Shown here piece after piece: positions 12,476 to 31,247 of a DNA stretch of 64,000 nucleotides. Both the position numbers and the translations under genes were made by a program. Source of the DNA: Jacaranda mimosifolia. Its lineage: Eukaryota > Streptophyta > Magnoliopsida > Lamiales > Bignoniaceae. How positions within the stretch are numbered: position 1 is the first letter of the stretch; each line of letters starts with the position of its first letter. Under the pieces are notes generated by a model, which saw only the letters and a program-made list of their open reading frames with translations, was not told the DNA's origin and searched no databases. The stretch is taken from positions 2,445,501 to 2,509,500 of the forward strand of contig CM032117.1 of the NCBI GenBank assembly GCA_018894105.1. The letters are read 5' to 3'.

Positions 12476-13149
12476 GTCCACTTTTATGAACCCCTTAAAG
12501 AACACTTTATCAAGCATTCTTACTTGAGTTCAATATAAACTACACCACACTTGTTTACAAAATCAATGTGGGACAAGTGAAGGGTTAAAGACCCTTCAAC
12601 TCCTCCACTTGGTTTTATAAGTCACAAGAGAGTCTCCTTTCTCATAAGCTTACAATGTGGGACAACTCAATTTATGATACTTAACCTTTTTCCCTTCCTC
12701 TATTTCACCAAAATCAATACTTTAATTATCTATTGGATTCCAACCATAATTGGCATCCATCCAATTAATAATTAACCATGTAAATGCGCAATGTGCCAAT
12801 TACAACAACTACCAATAGGCAATAACATCACATAGTGTGCATATACGTAAAATGAAGCTGTACGCATATGTGAATACATCACATAACACATACGCAGCAA
12901 AATCGACCGAAGGATTCACGTCGATCAAACAGTGTGCATTACCTTTTCTTCGTATTTAACGATGGAGGAACGATAAATTGAAGGACTTCACGTCGATCGA
13001 GAAACACAGGATGAATCTCTTCTTCCCACAATTAAGCGCGTTTGAGCTTCAAAAAATGAAAGTGTGAGTGAGCGTGGGAGCTCAAATGAAATACAAATGT
13101 GAAAAAAAATGAAAATCACTTTTATAATGCCCGGTTAGATCCGTCATTT

Positions 13150-14088
13150 CATTACTTGGACTGGACCCTCTATTTTATAATTTATTCTATTTCTTATTTA
13201 ATTTTATAAATACATAATATTGATATTAAATATTTTTTTAATAAAAATAATTAATTGAAAATCAGATATATATTTGACATAAATATATTAAATTTAGATA
13301 ACAAATAAAATAAAGAATGAAATAGAGAATTCAAAATATTATAATGCACCTTAATCTCACTCGAGATCTCCTATTGACCCGAACTTTAGCATGATAAAAT
13401 GTTACTATGGTAATATCAAAATTTTTACGCATTCAATTTTTAGTATAATAAATTGAGAATTGGTGTCTCAAGAATTATCCAAAAAAAAAAAAAAAGAAGT
13501 AAATATCGATGGGCTCTAACACCCCTTTATTGGCCAAAGGGCCCAAGTTTGTATTTTGCCATTTGGCCCAAAGTGTGGTATTTTTTATTTTTATTTATAT
13601 TTCCATTATCCAAAATGCTATTAATAATTGAAAATCCAATTACTGTTGAATCCCACTCTATATTGCCATAATTATCAGATTTGATTAATCCTCAGTCAAT
13701 TGCCTCCACCATTGCACATCAACCAAACTTATGATTATTCTGATCACGATGACAAGTCATCATGTCAACTTGCTAATTAAGGCAACAATCAAATAAAAAC
13801 AAAAATAAGAAGACCTATATATAACTTATTGTTCTCCGAATTAATGCCTCTTCTGATTTCGTTGTTCATTCGACCATGTCAATTATTATGTCACATTTTA
13901 AAGTAACATGTTGAGTTCTAGAGCTTCACTAGACATGAGGATTTTTTTTTTTTTTTTTATGATGTAAATTTTGATATCTAATAATTAATTATCTATCTGC
14001 ACCAACAAAGGACCAAAGAGAGAAAAAATCATTGTCGTTTCCATTAGATTTTGTTGGTAGTCTATCAATAATATAGAAAGAGATTTAA
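13150..14088. other. Intergenic region
   Basis: AT-rich sequence with a poly-A run near 13480 and a poly-T run near 13941. No gene is supported. The short open frame near 13453 has no family resemblance. Confidence 0.5.
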
Positions 14089-14815
14089 AGGGTGTTTGAC
14101 TAAATTTATTTAAAATATTTTATAAAATTTTATCTTATTTTAAAGTAAACTCTTGAAGTATTTGGTATAAGACCTTAACGCTTATAATGTGTTAATAATA
14201 ATTTTGTATTTAATATGATCAGGGACGGATTTAGAATTGAGACTGGGGTGGGGTGAAGACAAAAATTATAAAACATAAAAATTTAATATAAATTTTACAA
14301 TTTATAAATTCAAAATACATGTTGCATTGAAGTTGAGCACGTCCCTCTTTCATATCATAATATTCATCAATAGTCGAATCAATGTAAAAAATTTTAGCAA
14401 TATCTTTTCAATACAAGTAACTAAAGAATAAGCTAAAAAATCATCTTTCATCAAATTTCTAAAGTCTATTTTTGACAAATATATTCTCAAACAAATAAAA
14501 TAAAAGTGTTGTAGTGAGCTTAAACTTAATCTAATTTTAAATTATTTGATTGTAGACATGGACCTAAAACTTTGCTTTAAATTTTACAAAACTAAAATAG
14601 GTAAAGAATTAATAAAAATTATTACTAAAATTTTAAACATATGTAAACTATAAATTATTACAAAAATTAAAAGAGTATAAGACCCCAATATCTTATTTTG
14701 AAAACTTACAAGATTTTTTTTCTAAAAAATTTACCAATCACTTTATAAAATCTTATAATCTCTCAAACAACTTATAATATATTTTAAAAAGCTTATAAAC
14801 TCATTCAAAGACCCT
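14089..14815. mobile_element. MITE-like inverted-repeat element, about 727 bp
   Basis: The left end reads agggtgtttgactaaattta and the complement of the right end reads agggtctttgaatgagttta. These form imperfect terminal inverted repeats of about 45 bases. The interior is AT-rich and non-coding. A segment starting at about 14220 (agggacggatttag) resembles another common plant repeat and may be a nested insertion. No clean target duplication is seen. A relative lies at 52325-52662. The TIR style suggests a hAT-type non-autonomous element, but that is inference. Confidence 0.6.
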
Positions 14816-17184
14816 TGTAATCAAATTCAAGCAAAAGAGACTGTTGAACTCATACATACATGCTAAAAAAATATTGTACATCTATCTCAATTCTATGGAG
14901 AAAGATAAATTTCTGAGTGCGGAATTGAAGTTGTACCTAATTTACAATAACATTAAAGTACATAATTTTATTTTTAAGAAAAAAGATAAAAGGAAAGAAA
15001 ATCTTGATTATGTAAAATTGTAAAGGGTAAATTGCAAAAATAAGATAGTGACTATGGTCAATTCGCAATGTAGGACCAAAATTTAGCGTAATATTGAAGT
15101 AGAATCAAAACTCATTAAAAATTAAAAAAAAATGATAGCGACCACCAAAAAATACAGTCAGTACCGATGATTGCTTATGTGGCGCTTGCATAGTGCCTGC
15201 ACTGGTGTTTCATGCATGCGCCATGCAAGTGCCACACAAACAATCAACAGCCTTACTATGTTTTCCAGTGATTGTTGTTCTTTTTTTTTTTTTTTTTCTT
15301 TTTCAATTTTTAATAAATTTTGATCATATTTTAATACGACCCAAAATTCAGTCCTATAACATGAAATGACCATAGTTATGGTCCTAGTTTTGCAATTCTC
15401 CCAACTGTAAATATTGAAGTGCTATACGCATTCAAGATATACATACATATCAACTTCATTAAGTCATGTCTGAACACCAAATCCATAAATAACTGCAACT
15501 TCAGTACTCCAACAGAACAGTTTGAAATGAACAAGTGGACCGATCGAATCTTGAAACAGACGTGATATATCTTTCTTTCTTAAAGACAATCTAAGCAAAC
15601 TTTGTGTCTGATCCTGACATTCCAAGTCATATCGCAAACAGGCACATTATTGTGGGGAACATGTCCTTCTGCCCTAAGGAATAAAAAGCCACACCCTTTT
15701 CTTTTTTTTCTCTTCTTTGATCTGCAGTTGCATATATAGCTCTCACTTTCTTGTGAAAAAGAATTACATGTAAATCTTGATGAAATCAAATAGTACATCT
15801 AGGGATAATTCAACATCATTATTATTACCACTTGACCAGCAGCATGCATGCAAATTCGAAATCATTAATCCCCCGCCACGTCCGTCTTCTGAGACATTAA
15901 TGTATTTGTAATCAAACGCGAGAAACTTTTGATGAATTTGTAGCAATTAAAAAAGTAAGTTTAATGGTTGAACGCACAGACATGTATACATGTATAAACA
16001 ATAATGGGAAATCTAGATGTAAGTTTAATGGTTGAACGCACATCAGGAGTCCGTTCAGGCTTGAATTCCTGATCTTTTATATTATGTGGGAGACTTATGC
16101 CGTTGGGCCACAGGCCACTCGGCGAAACTTTGATGTAAGTTAGTTACTGTTATCTTTAAGAATGGTGGCTATATACCTTTTAGAGTTTTTAAATTAAGGG
16201 TTAATGTGAGTACGAAAAAATTTCACTTTTCATCTAAATTTTCACTTCTTAATATGGATAAAAAATAAAATATGATCCCAAAATCCACAATAAATGGTTA
16301 TGCATGGTCGTCGGTGTATCTCTTGTGAACACCTTCTGACTCTTAAGTCAGAATTTGTGAAAAAGGATAATACGCTGAGAAAAAAATTTGGGATAATGAA
16401 AATTGTGTTACTCATGATGTCAAACATGGTCATGTATTTGTGAAGAAGATCATCAGCAATATAAAAAATTAATTAATTTAATGGCTGATGTAATTGATTA
16501 ATTTGGTTTGTTATGAGCAAGCTAGCTAGAACAGCTGATATATGTTATGAGTTAGTAAGAATTATTTAATTGAGTGGTTTGGGAGGTTGTGAATACGGAT
16601 TATTAACAATATCATGTTAATTAATTTCTTCCCCTCAAATGATGGGCCAATCATATCTTGTTCCATTGATTAATTATGGGTAAACATAGTGAAAAATTCA
16701 ATAACTATTAATATTACACCAATATATCATGGCTGGAGAAAGGGCAGCGGAGTCTTAATTAGAACATATAATCAAATTTATTAGACGTATTTGCTACATA
16801 ATTATTCAAATGTGATTGATTCGAAATTTATTGAGATGAGTCCACAATGTCTTCATTTTAGAAAACAGATAAGAGATAAAAGCAGAGGCGTTAAAATTTG
16901 TTTTCTTTTTCATATTTTGATGTGATTGGTGTATCACATATGTACAAAAAAACACATGATTCATGCCATTTTCATTTTGTGATTGGTATTTTACAGGTAG
17001 GATAATTTATCCAACATATATATATATATAAATTTGTCAGTACTTTAAATTATCCATATATATATGGTGCAAATAAATTGAGATATAATATCGAATAAAA
17101 TTTTTACAAATTTATTTGAATTATATTCGAGTTGATAAGCTTGTTAAATTAAATTTGAGCTGAAGCACAAGCGTATATGTTTCC
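14816..17184. other. Intergenic region
   Basis: No supported gene. It contains a poly-T run near 15283, a C/T-rich patch near 15700 and a direct repeat with a SINE-like flank at 15955-16130 (separate entry). Short open frames on the minus strand near 15158, 15580 and 16242 show no family features. Confidence 0.5.
15955..16130 (+). repeat. 24-bp direct repeat and SINE-like segment
   Basis: The 24 bases at 15955-15978 recur exactly at 16019-16042 (core taatggttgaacgcaca). The second copy continues into gagtccgttcaggcttgaat, which resembles a degenerate tRNA-type B box, and then a fixed-looking non-coding tail to about 16130. It could be a SINE-like insertion in which the 24 bases mark a local duplication. 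The evidence for a SINE is weak. Confidence 0.35.
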
Positions 17185-23098
<5,914 letters not shown>

Positions 23099-23550
23099 GT
23101 GCGCTTGTTTTTCAGTGCGTGTCTGTGTGAGAGAGAAAGAGTGAGACAGATTTTAATTTGGGCCAAAAAAAAAAAAAAAAGAAAAAGAAAGAATTATGAG
23201 AGTTTGTGTACATCGGATCCTTCGCCAATTGTACTGTTTGAACGACTCCATTTCAGTAACAGTAGCATATTCCCTCTCTCTCTCTCTCTCTCTCATCTTA
23301 ATTGTGGGGAAAAAAAATCAGAAAAGAGGAACTTTGATAAATCCCTAAAAATTAAGAAAAGATGATTAGTTAGATGGTTTTACTTTCATGGAGATTTTCC
23401 ATCTATATAACAGCCCTTCTTTTTTTCTCTCTCGTTGAATTCCTCAATTTATTTTTTTTCTTCTTTTTGTCCTTTCTTTTGATTTCCCTCTCTAAATTTA
23501 TCTTCATGTGCTCAGAAATCGACCGGTTTTCTTCGTTTTTGAGGAGGAAT
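23099..23550 (+). promoter_or_regulatory. Upstream and leader region of the SIAMESE-related gene
   Basis: The region has GA- and CT-rich tracts, including a CT microsatellite at 23274-23295, as in many plant 5' leaders. An open frame extends upstream of the chosen start from 23374. It is rich in Phe and Leu owing to pyrimidine tracts and is probably untranslated. Confidence 0.4.
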
Positions 23551-24036
23551 ATGTCAGGTGGGAATAATCCAGAATTTTTGCCAGTCGAGAAAGAAGAAAA
23601 TCGAGAAACCGTATCAAGAGAAATTGCAGCCGAAGAAGAGAAAGAAAAGGGAAATCTGGGTAGAGCTGATGATGATGATGACAATCAGAAGGTCCTAGAA
23701 GAAATTAAGAATGAAGAAGAGACGACGGATAAGGCTACGGTATCTCCCAGAGATGAATCGAAAAAGCAGATAGCAGAAGACGACGACGGCTTCAAAACTC
23801 CGACATCGTCGGATCACAAAATTCCGACGACCACGGCGTGCCCGCCGGCGCCGAAGAAAACCCGCCCACAGCTGTCGAAATTGAAACGAAAAGCATCGCC
23901 GCCGTCGGGAGCTTGCCGGAGCCTCCAATTCGATACCCCGGACGAGGTCGAATCGATTTTCCGGCCGGTGCCTAATCAAGACGATAATGCGGAAGAGCAG
24001 AAAATTAAGAAAGCTCGAAGAGATAATGAAGACTGA
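23551..24036 (+). CDS. SMR: SIAMESE-related cyclin-dependent kinase inhibitor
   Basis: A single exon encodes 161 residues. SIM/SMR proteins are small plant nuclear proteins that bind CDK-cyclin complexes, block division and promote endoreduplication, often in stress or differentiation. The diagnostic motif DGFKTPTSSDHKIP lies at about residues 79-92, followed by CPPAPKKTRP, a basic KLKRKAS patch and DEVESIF, the order expected in this family. The N-terminal 70 residues are acidic and low in complexity (EEEK, DDDDD), probably disordered. The tail ends in a basic KKAR stretch. An in-frame ATG lies 15 codons upstream at 23506 (MCSEIDRF) and would give 176 residues; I prefer 23551 because the MSGGNNPEFL start resembles related SMRs. 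The subfamily cannot be fixed. The intronless structure fits the family. Confidence 0.9.
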   Translation: MSGGNNPEFLPVEKEENRETVSREIAAEEEKEKGNLGRADDDDDNQKVLEEIKNEEETTDKATVSPRDESKKQIAEDDDGFKTPTSSDHKIPTTTACPPAPKKTRPQLSKLKRKASPPSGACRSLQFDTPDEVESIFRPVPNQDDNAEEQKIKKARRDNED

Positions 24037-27000
24037 TCATAACGTACTGTTCATTCCCCACACAGCTCAACATATGGTACGAAATTAATTAACGTAAAAA
24101 TGAGTTCTTCATTTTTCTTTTTCTCCTTCTTCTTGATCAGATGTTGTAATGGGCTCTTGAACTGGTAATAGTACAGAATTTTTTACAGTGGGAAAAAAAT
24201 TGTTGTAATTTAGTAAATTTCTTCTTCTTTTTTTTCAGTTATTTCTTGATATTCATTATTCTCAGCGGGGGATTGATCTAATTCAGCTTAATTAATATTG
24301 AAAAAGTAAAATGAGCAAAAAGATATCGTTAGAGGAAAAAAGAGATGACAAGGACTTGCAACTTTTTTTAAGATTCTAACTTCTTTAACAATCAAGGTGT
24401 TATGTTGTAGAAAGAAGAGAACACATTCTCAACATATTTTCTTCATTTCTTTTTCTTTTTTCTTTCTTTTTTTTTTTTCCTGATATTAATTTGGAAAATT
24501 AGGATCTAGTCCAACATAAAGTTTGATGTGCACATATGTTCATGCATGTGGCTGGAATTCATTTATCTTTTAGAAAACAACAGTATTCTAGATATAGCAA
24601 GCCCCATTTCTCAGCAACTTGCGCATAATGACTTCAAAATAACATGTCAATAGATGATACAAAGTTTGTCAACAAATATCCAATGGAGTCGAGGATTTTA
24701 AGTCAGTTTAAACATACATATTTTTTTTGTTAATCACTCAAAATTTAAAATTAAATTTACGAGAACTTCAAGTCAATATAAAGATGTTCTTTTCTTATCA
24801 CCCAACACGTAAAATCAAATTTAAGAAGATTTAAAGTTAAAGTATAAGTCGTTGTTTATCTTTCGTCCAAAAGTTGAAGTCAGTTTACAAGTTATTCTTC
24901 TATCTAATCTATGAAAATGTTTTCAAAAAAAGGACAAATTTTCATTATGTGTACTGACTGAAAAATGTTCTGTATTTAATATTACATTTGGACATTGATA
25001 AATATATATACATATGTGTATACATACGATAGTTGGGTTTGAGGAAAAGGATAGCAATTTAAGAAAAAGAAAATTCAAGTTGATTCATCAGTGTAGGTGT
25101 GTGTCTACGTACACCAGAAAGCAACAAATACATATACTTTACTGTAATTACAACATTAATTGTATATTCAAAATAGTTCTTATTTAGGGGGATGTTTGCC
25201 TTGGTTTCGATATACCAAGTCAGGCATATTTTTTAAGTTTTGGTTCACAGTAATATACTTAATTATGTAAGATTATACTTATCTTAAATATCTCAAAACT
25301 ACGAGAATTATATTGCGGTTTCCTAGGAGGAAGTCTACGGCAATGGCATCATCAATTTGGAAGAAGAAATCCTGGAATATTATATTGGTCAAGAATCAAT
25401 TAATTCATAAATGCCCCCGTGATTTCTGGATTCTTGTCCTGAGTTAATAATACCATCATCGTTTATTTATTTGTTTCATGTGTTTGGCGGGTGATTTTTA
25501 TTTGCTTTTGTTGGGAGAAAAAAGTGATTGGGATTTGGATGTTCTAATTACAAGATGGAGGTTGTAGATATACAGAAGGTGTACCTTGTGCAGTCGACTT
25601 TGTACTTTTTGTAGTGATAATTTGTGTATGATACAGAATTATATTATATGGTTTATTTTAAAAGTCATTCCAAAAATATTTACAAAATATGCTCCACCTA
25701 AGAAGTAAGAAGCCAATTATTGTATTATGAAAATATTGGAGACTAATACAAGTTGTGCACATTATTTAACTACCAAAGCATTTTCACTTGTAAAATATAC
25801 ACATAGAAGGTTGCTTGAGATCGAATTTTGTGGAAGTGGAAAGTATATGGGGCCAAATGGGAGAGGGCAATTTGAGTAGTGTCCTTACGTGGGTGTGTTC
25901 TTGGTGTGGACCAAAAAGGTGAAATAGAGGACCACTTTTCGTTTGTTCATTGATCTTATATTCTTGACAAATTTGGAATTCCTGTTTGAGCCAATTTTTC
26001 AAGAATTATCTACAAATGGATTAACTTTCAACATATTTTCTATAAGTGGGATGATTTCACTATTTTAATGACTATTCTAAGGGTGAGAAAAGGTGAACGG
26101 TTTATTATTTTAAAATTATCGACTTATTTGATGTGGGATAAAATTTGCCATTATTATATCAACTTTAGTAATGGTGCAAATCAACCAAGTTTTGAGAAAA
26201 ATTTTGAACTCGAGTTCAATTTATATATTAAACTCGAACTCGAAGAGTTGGATTTTATTAACCCAAGTTTCACCCAGTTTAACTCTATTAAACTCAAATA
26301 TTCAAATGAGCTTTGAATCACAGCGAGCTCGAATTCGAATTCGAATTCAATATTAAACGTAGTGATCCGTGACTTTCGAGTTTAGATACACATCAATTGA
26401 GTTCGACTTGATATTGAATGAACTCAACTCTGGCTCAAAACAGCTTGAACTCAGCTCGTAAAACTCTCAAGCCAACTCGACTCGTTTGCAATTTTAACTC
26501 CTAATCAAGAGTGAAATCTTGTATTAAAATCTTAAACTCCATGATTTTTCACGGCAGAGCAAGAATACATATCACCAACTAGCTTTTAATAAAATTGAAT
26601 GGATCATATAAAATTCAAGCACATCAGCCATAAGGTGACAAACACTAAAAAATAAGTTACAAAAAAGGAAAAAGGAAAAAAGAAAAGAAAAGGATGGCAC
26701 TAATTGAAATGCAAAAGAATTACAAAAATAGCGGGGAAGCAACGGCCACCAACCGTATCTAACATCCTTTTCCAATGCCTGTGGGTTTGCTTCCCCCTAT
26801 TATTGTGGCGAAAAAGACGACTGAATGGCAGAATGATGGCGAGAACACAGTGTCGCAGGCTATTAAAAAACGGGTTTCTCGGAAATGTGCAGTCGCCACC
26901 ATTTTTTCATCGAGTCAACTTGCTTTACATAAACCACGATTTCACAGTCCATTTGACTTCATTTCCATTTTTCGTTTTTAACTATATTTTTCATTTTTTA

Positions 27001-27660
27001 GATATTTTTTTTTCATTTTATTTTCACATAACGTATTTTATCAGAACAGAAACCAGATCATTTAATAGTTAATTTGACATCTCACTAATTTAAAAATAAT
27101 TAAAATTCACTTAATGAAATAAATAATATTTTTTTCATTCTCATAAGGTAATAAGATCCTCAATAGAGAAAGAATAACACCCTCAATCCCGTAATAATTT
27201 TAATAATAATTTTTCATCCAGACATTATAAAATATTAAAACTCACAAATTATCTCTTTATATTAAAGTATTATTGTAGATCCTATATGTCAACATTTCGA
27301 CACCATTAGTTCAAACATATTTCTTTTAATTTCCTCACTAAAAAAGCAAATAAAAATGTCAAAATTGATATTGAAATGATTCGAATTATGTGGGCAGAGT
27401 TGATCAATGAGTTTATTCCATATGATATACTGTTTAGATTTTAATTTTTAGACCTATACGATGGATGGGCTTTACAGTCATCAACCCATTTATGGTATAC
27501 GTACATTTTCCGTTTAATTTGTTTAGCCCATTTCAGTCCCACAAAGGACCCAAACCCGTAACAAGCCCCACACTAATTGATCCATTTTTGGTCGCATATT
27601 CTCCGTATCCTTAAAAAAGTCCCCAATATAATTCTATTTCCTGTTATTGACCATTTCTTT
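24037..27660. other. Intergenic region
   Basis: About 24037-24260 is likely the 3' untranslated region of the SMR gene. The rest is AT-rich with no supported gene. Near 26190-26480 a patch of repeated tcgaactcga and gaattcgaattc words resembles a dispersed plant repeat on the edge of low complexity. About 27540-27897 is the promoter and leader of the next gene. Confidence 0.45.
26190..26480. repeat. Degenerate tcgaactcga-rich repeat patch
   Basis: The words actcgaactcg, gaattcgaattcg and related forms occur several times within 300 bases on both strands. Similar blocks are common in plant intergenic DNA. No coding potential is seen. Confidence 0.4.
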
Positions 27661-27897
27661 CTCCAATTCTCAAGACAAATGTAGCGCGCTCATGGCTACG
27701 TCCCTTGTTTTCCTCCCTTCCACTGCTCTTTCTCCATCCCTTTTCTCTCTCTGGTAAAAAGATTCAAACGCAAACATCAGAATTCTTGAAAATATTAACA
27801 AAAAAAAAAAAAAAAGAAAAAACCATAAGACATTTCTTGTTTTCTTTTCCAGTTCCTTTGATTCATTCTGTGAATTATACAACCAATATTCACAACA

Positions 27898-30800
27898 ATG
27901 AATCGAAGGACAGTAACCATGAATTGGGATGGTCTTGCAGTAGAGGGTGAAGACGATAGTTTCTTCGAGTCCTACGATAGATTATCCTCAGTTGTCCCCC
28001 TGGATTTGGCCTCGGCATCAGACGAGGACGAGGATTTTGAGGATAGTCGCATGTCCTTTGCAGCCATCTCCTCCGCCTCTATTAAACGCATTTATTCCAT
28101 CGAGCCAATCGCGAAATCCTCGTCCATATTGCCAAGCTATGATATGTGGATCACCGAGCCAGGTGATGTAAAAGAGCGCCGCCAGCGCCTCCTCCAGGGC
28201 ATGGGTTTGTTAAGCAACAAAAATTTCCTCAAGCTCGCTAATTCCAAGATTGTCCGAACGGCTTCAAGAAAGCCAGAGCCGCAGCCGCAGCTTCAGCTTC
28301 AGCCTGAAGGTGCCCAAGTTTTGAAGGTTGATTCTTCTCCTAGTACTGAAGAATCACAGGGAGACCAACCTCAGCCCGAGCCCGGGCCTGAGGCAGAGGC
28401 TGAGCCTGTGCCTGAGACTTCCACAGCAATTGTGCTTGTTAGGTCGAGATCAGATAGTGATATAGAAGTTTTTTCTGCGAAAACAAAACAACGTAAGGAA
28501 GAACTAATTGGTCCCATATCGAAACAAAAATTAACTAGAACATCGTCAGGGCAACTGGTTCCCACCATAGGTGTATGTCAGTACGAAAGTGCTGTTAGAG
28601 TGGCCCGCAAAAGAGAAAAGAATAGATCAACGATTCCAGATAATGACGCGCCGCAATCTGTAGTAGTGGATGGTGCATTTGGTTCGTTTTTCTTGATAAA
28701 GAATTTGGACACTGGGAAAGATTTCATTGTGAAAGAGTTTAATGAGGAGGGAATGTGGAATAAGCTGAATGATGTTCAGACAGGAAAGCAGCTTACAATG
28801 GAGGAATTCGAGAAGTCCGTTGGATATTCACCTGTTGTAATGGAGTTAATGCGGAGGATGTCAAGAAGAAGAAGTGGGAAAATCAACACCAACTCATATC
28901 TCAGTAAGAGTTTCAGAAATAGCAAGAAAAAGGGGGCTGCAATTTTGAAGAATATCAAGGGGGTGGCAACTTCTGTCAGTGGATTGCTGGCAGAGAAAGA
29001 ACAAGAGAATTCTTCACCAGTAGAAGATCAGAAAGTTTCCAAGACTACATCTCAATGGGTAGAAACTCATCAACATGGGAAATCCTACAAAGAATTTACA
29101 GCATTGCATTTGTCTCAAGAAATTCAGGCTCATGAGGGCTCAATATGGGCCATCAGATTCAACTCAGATGGACGTTTTCTGGCGAGCGCAGGAGAAGACA
29201 GGATTATTCATGTGTGGGAAGTCCAAGAATGTGAAGTTTCAAAGCTGGCTGATGATTCAAGTTCAGGCGGTGGGACGCCTGCGCATCCAATGGCTGCTGG
29301 CACTATTTCGGACCGTCCCCCTCTTGCAGAGATAACGCCTATGCCGTCGGAAATGAGAAGAAAAGGTAGGACAAATGCGAAAAAGGGAAACTCAATTCCG
29401 GACTATGTAAATGTGCCAGAGACAATACTTTCACTTTCAGAAAAACCAGTATGCACTTTCGAAGGCCATCAAGATGATATCCTGGATTTGTCGTGGTCCA
29501 ACTCTCAGGTCAGCTTCTGGCCTAGAACATATAAAAATTGGGTCTTGAAGAATCTATTCAGTTATTGCTTTGTTTTTTATGCAGCTATTGCTTTCATCTT
29601 CGATGGACAAGACAGTTAGGTTGTGGGACATGGAAACAAAGAGCTGTCTGAAGATGTTTGCACATAATGACTATGGTAAGATGCCAAAATTTATATTACA
29701 TTTTGTCTTAATTAAATACCTTGATTCGCTGTCTTATAAGCTGAATTCCTGTGCAGTAACTTGCGTACAGTTCAATCCAGTAGATGACAATTACTTCATC
29801 AGCGGTTCTCTTGATGCAAAAGTTCGAATTTGGAGCGTTCCTGGTAGGAAAGTTGTGGACTGGACTGATGTTCATGAAATGGTTACTGCTGCTTGCTACG
29901 CTCCTGATGGCGAGGTAAAACTACACAGAATCCCACAAGAAAAATTTCCCCTGAATTTCTTTTTGTCTGTGTTTTTCTGTTGATTAGATCTTGAAAATGT
30001 AATTCTTCATTGTTGAAGGGGGCTATAATCGGTACTCAACAGGGGACCTGTCGCCTGTATAATATTGAGGGTAAGAATATATAGCCGCCAAGTTCTGTAT
30101 TTTTCTGAATGTAAAGTTTTCCCCGTCATTGCATGCATAATTTGTTTACAATTTGTAAGTTAGATGGCAAATTGGAGCATCGGATTGACATCCAGAAGAA
30201 AAAGTGTCCAACTAAAAAATTTCCTGCACTTCCGCCACAAGCCAAGAAACTCCCCGGTTTTCAGTCCCAAACTCAAGCTGGAAAAATAACTGGTTTTCAG
30301 GTACTCAAATTCAACTTCCAGCTTAAGCCCCTTCCAGCAAATTTGTCAAAAGCGAACTAATACTTTTCTTCTCCACAGTTTGCACCCTGGAATCCATCTG
30401 AAGTGCTCATTACTTCCGCCGACTCTCGTCTTGGAATCTATAATGAATCAGAACTCATCCAAAAATTTCGAGGTATATATATCTATATCTATATATATGT
30501 ATATGTGGTTTCTTTCCAATTTCATGAAAATTATTTAAACCAAACGACCGAATTCTCACAGGATTTCGAAACACTAGCAGCCAGATTTCAGCTTCTTTCA
30601 GCCCAGAAGGCAAACATGTAATAAGCGCCAGCGAGGACTCCCAGGTCTACATCTGGAAGGTCGAAGAGTCCAAGAATCTAGGCGCCGGAAAGAGAAAAAC
30701 TACAGTTACAGTCCACGCTCACGAGCACTTCCACTGTAAAGACGTATCCGTCGCGATTCCATGGCCTGGAAGTACAAAAATGGAGCCACCAGTTGTAGAA

Positions 30801-31247
30801 ATGTATTCCAAAAGGCACTCAAAGCGCATAACTGCTCCACCAACGACAACAAATTCCGACGCCAATCTTTCGACCCGAGAAGATAATGTGGTCAGCGCAA
30901 GTGGCCGAAAACATTTGCCGCCTCTGCCGAAGAAAAAGAATCAGGTTATGGAGGAAAACACACCTGGCGGAGACGAGGATTTTGCTCAATCCGCTCCTAC
31001 TGATCCGGGAATAGGTAAAACTGAGTCGTTTCGCTCAGCTTCTTCCGCGTCGATAAGTTATGGCGACTCGCCTTCCATCGCCGAGTCACGCGGTGGTACG
31101 TCACAGTCCAATGGCAATGGTGGTCAAACCATGCAAGCAGCAGCGTGGGGAATGGTGATTGTGACGGCGAGCTTGGAAGGTGAGATCAGAGTTTATCAGA
31201 ATTTTGGGCTGCCTTTCAAAGTCGGCCGTCCGCCAGGTCTCTTCTGA
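27898..31247 (+). CDS. WD40-repeat protein, WDR44-like
   Basis: Seven exons are read: 27898-29508, 29585-29675, 29757-29914, 30019-30070, 30164-30300, 30379-30472 and 30562-31247. Phases agree and give 942 residues. The N-terminal 400 residues are acidic and mostly disordered, with a conserved-looking YDMWITEPG motif, a [12 protein letters not shown] helix, a Pro/Gln/Glu-rich stretch (about 120-175) and a basic MRRMSRRRS region. WD40 repeats span about 405-750: [10 protein letters not shown] with [17 protein letters not shown] with [16 protein letters not shown] with KVRIWSV, then weaker blades ending in QVYIWKV. Such proteins form a propeller used as a protein-binding platform. Animal WDR44 binds Rab11; a Rab role in plants is only inference. 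The C-terminal 190 residues are Ser-rich and end PPGLF. A second start, MNWDG, lies seven codons in. Confidence 0.88.

Larger units (their letters stand above)
11806..13140 (-). mobile_element. LTR-like segment with promoter (possible copia-type LTR remnant)
   Basis: Read on the minus strand, the segment has the layout of a retrotransposon LTR: a long upstream part with short repeated boxes, a very GC-rich block, a clear TATA box (complement of ctctatttatag, 12098-12111), then a C/T-rich leader and a GC-rich stretch ending in ggtgagt at about 11806. The sequence has the look of LTRs common in asterid genomes, but I cannot name a family. No reverse transcriptase, primer-binding site or second LTR was found, so this may be a solo LTR. 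It could also be an ordinary promoter. The boundaries are approximate. Confidence 0.35.

Noticed and set aside
23403..23684. Minus-strand frame opposite the SMR gene
   Set aside because: It mirrors the acidic GAA/GAG codons of the real gene on the other strand and shows only Ser/Arg/Phe bias.
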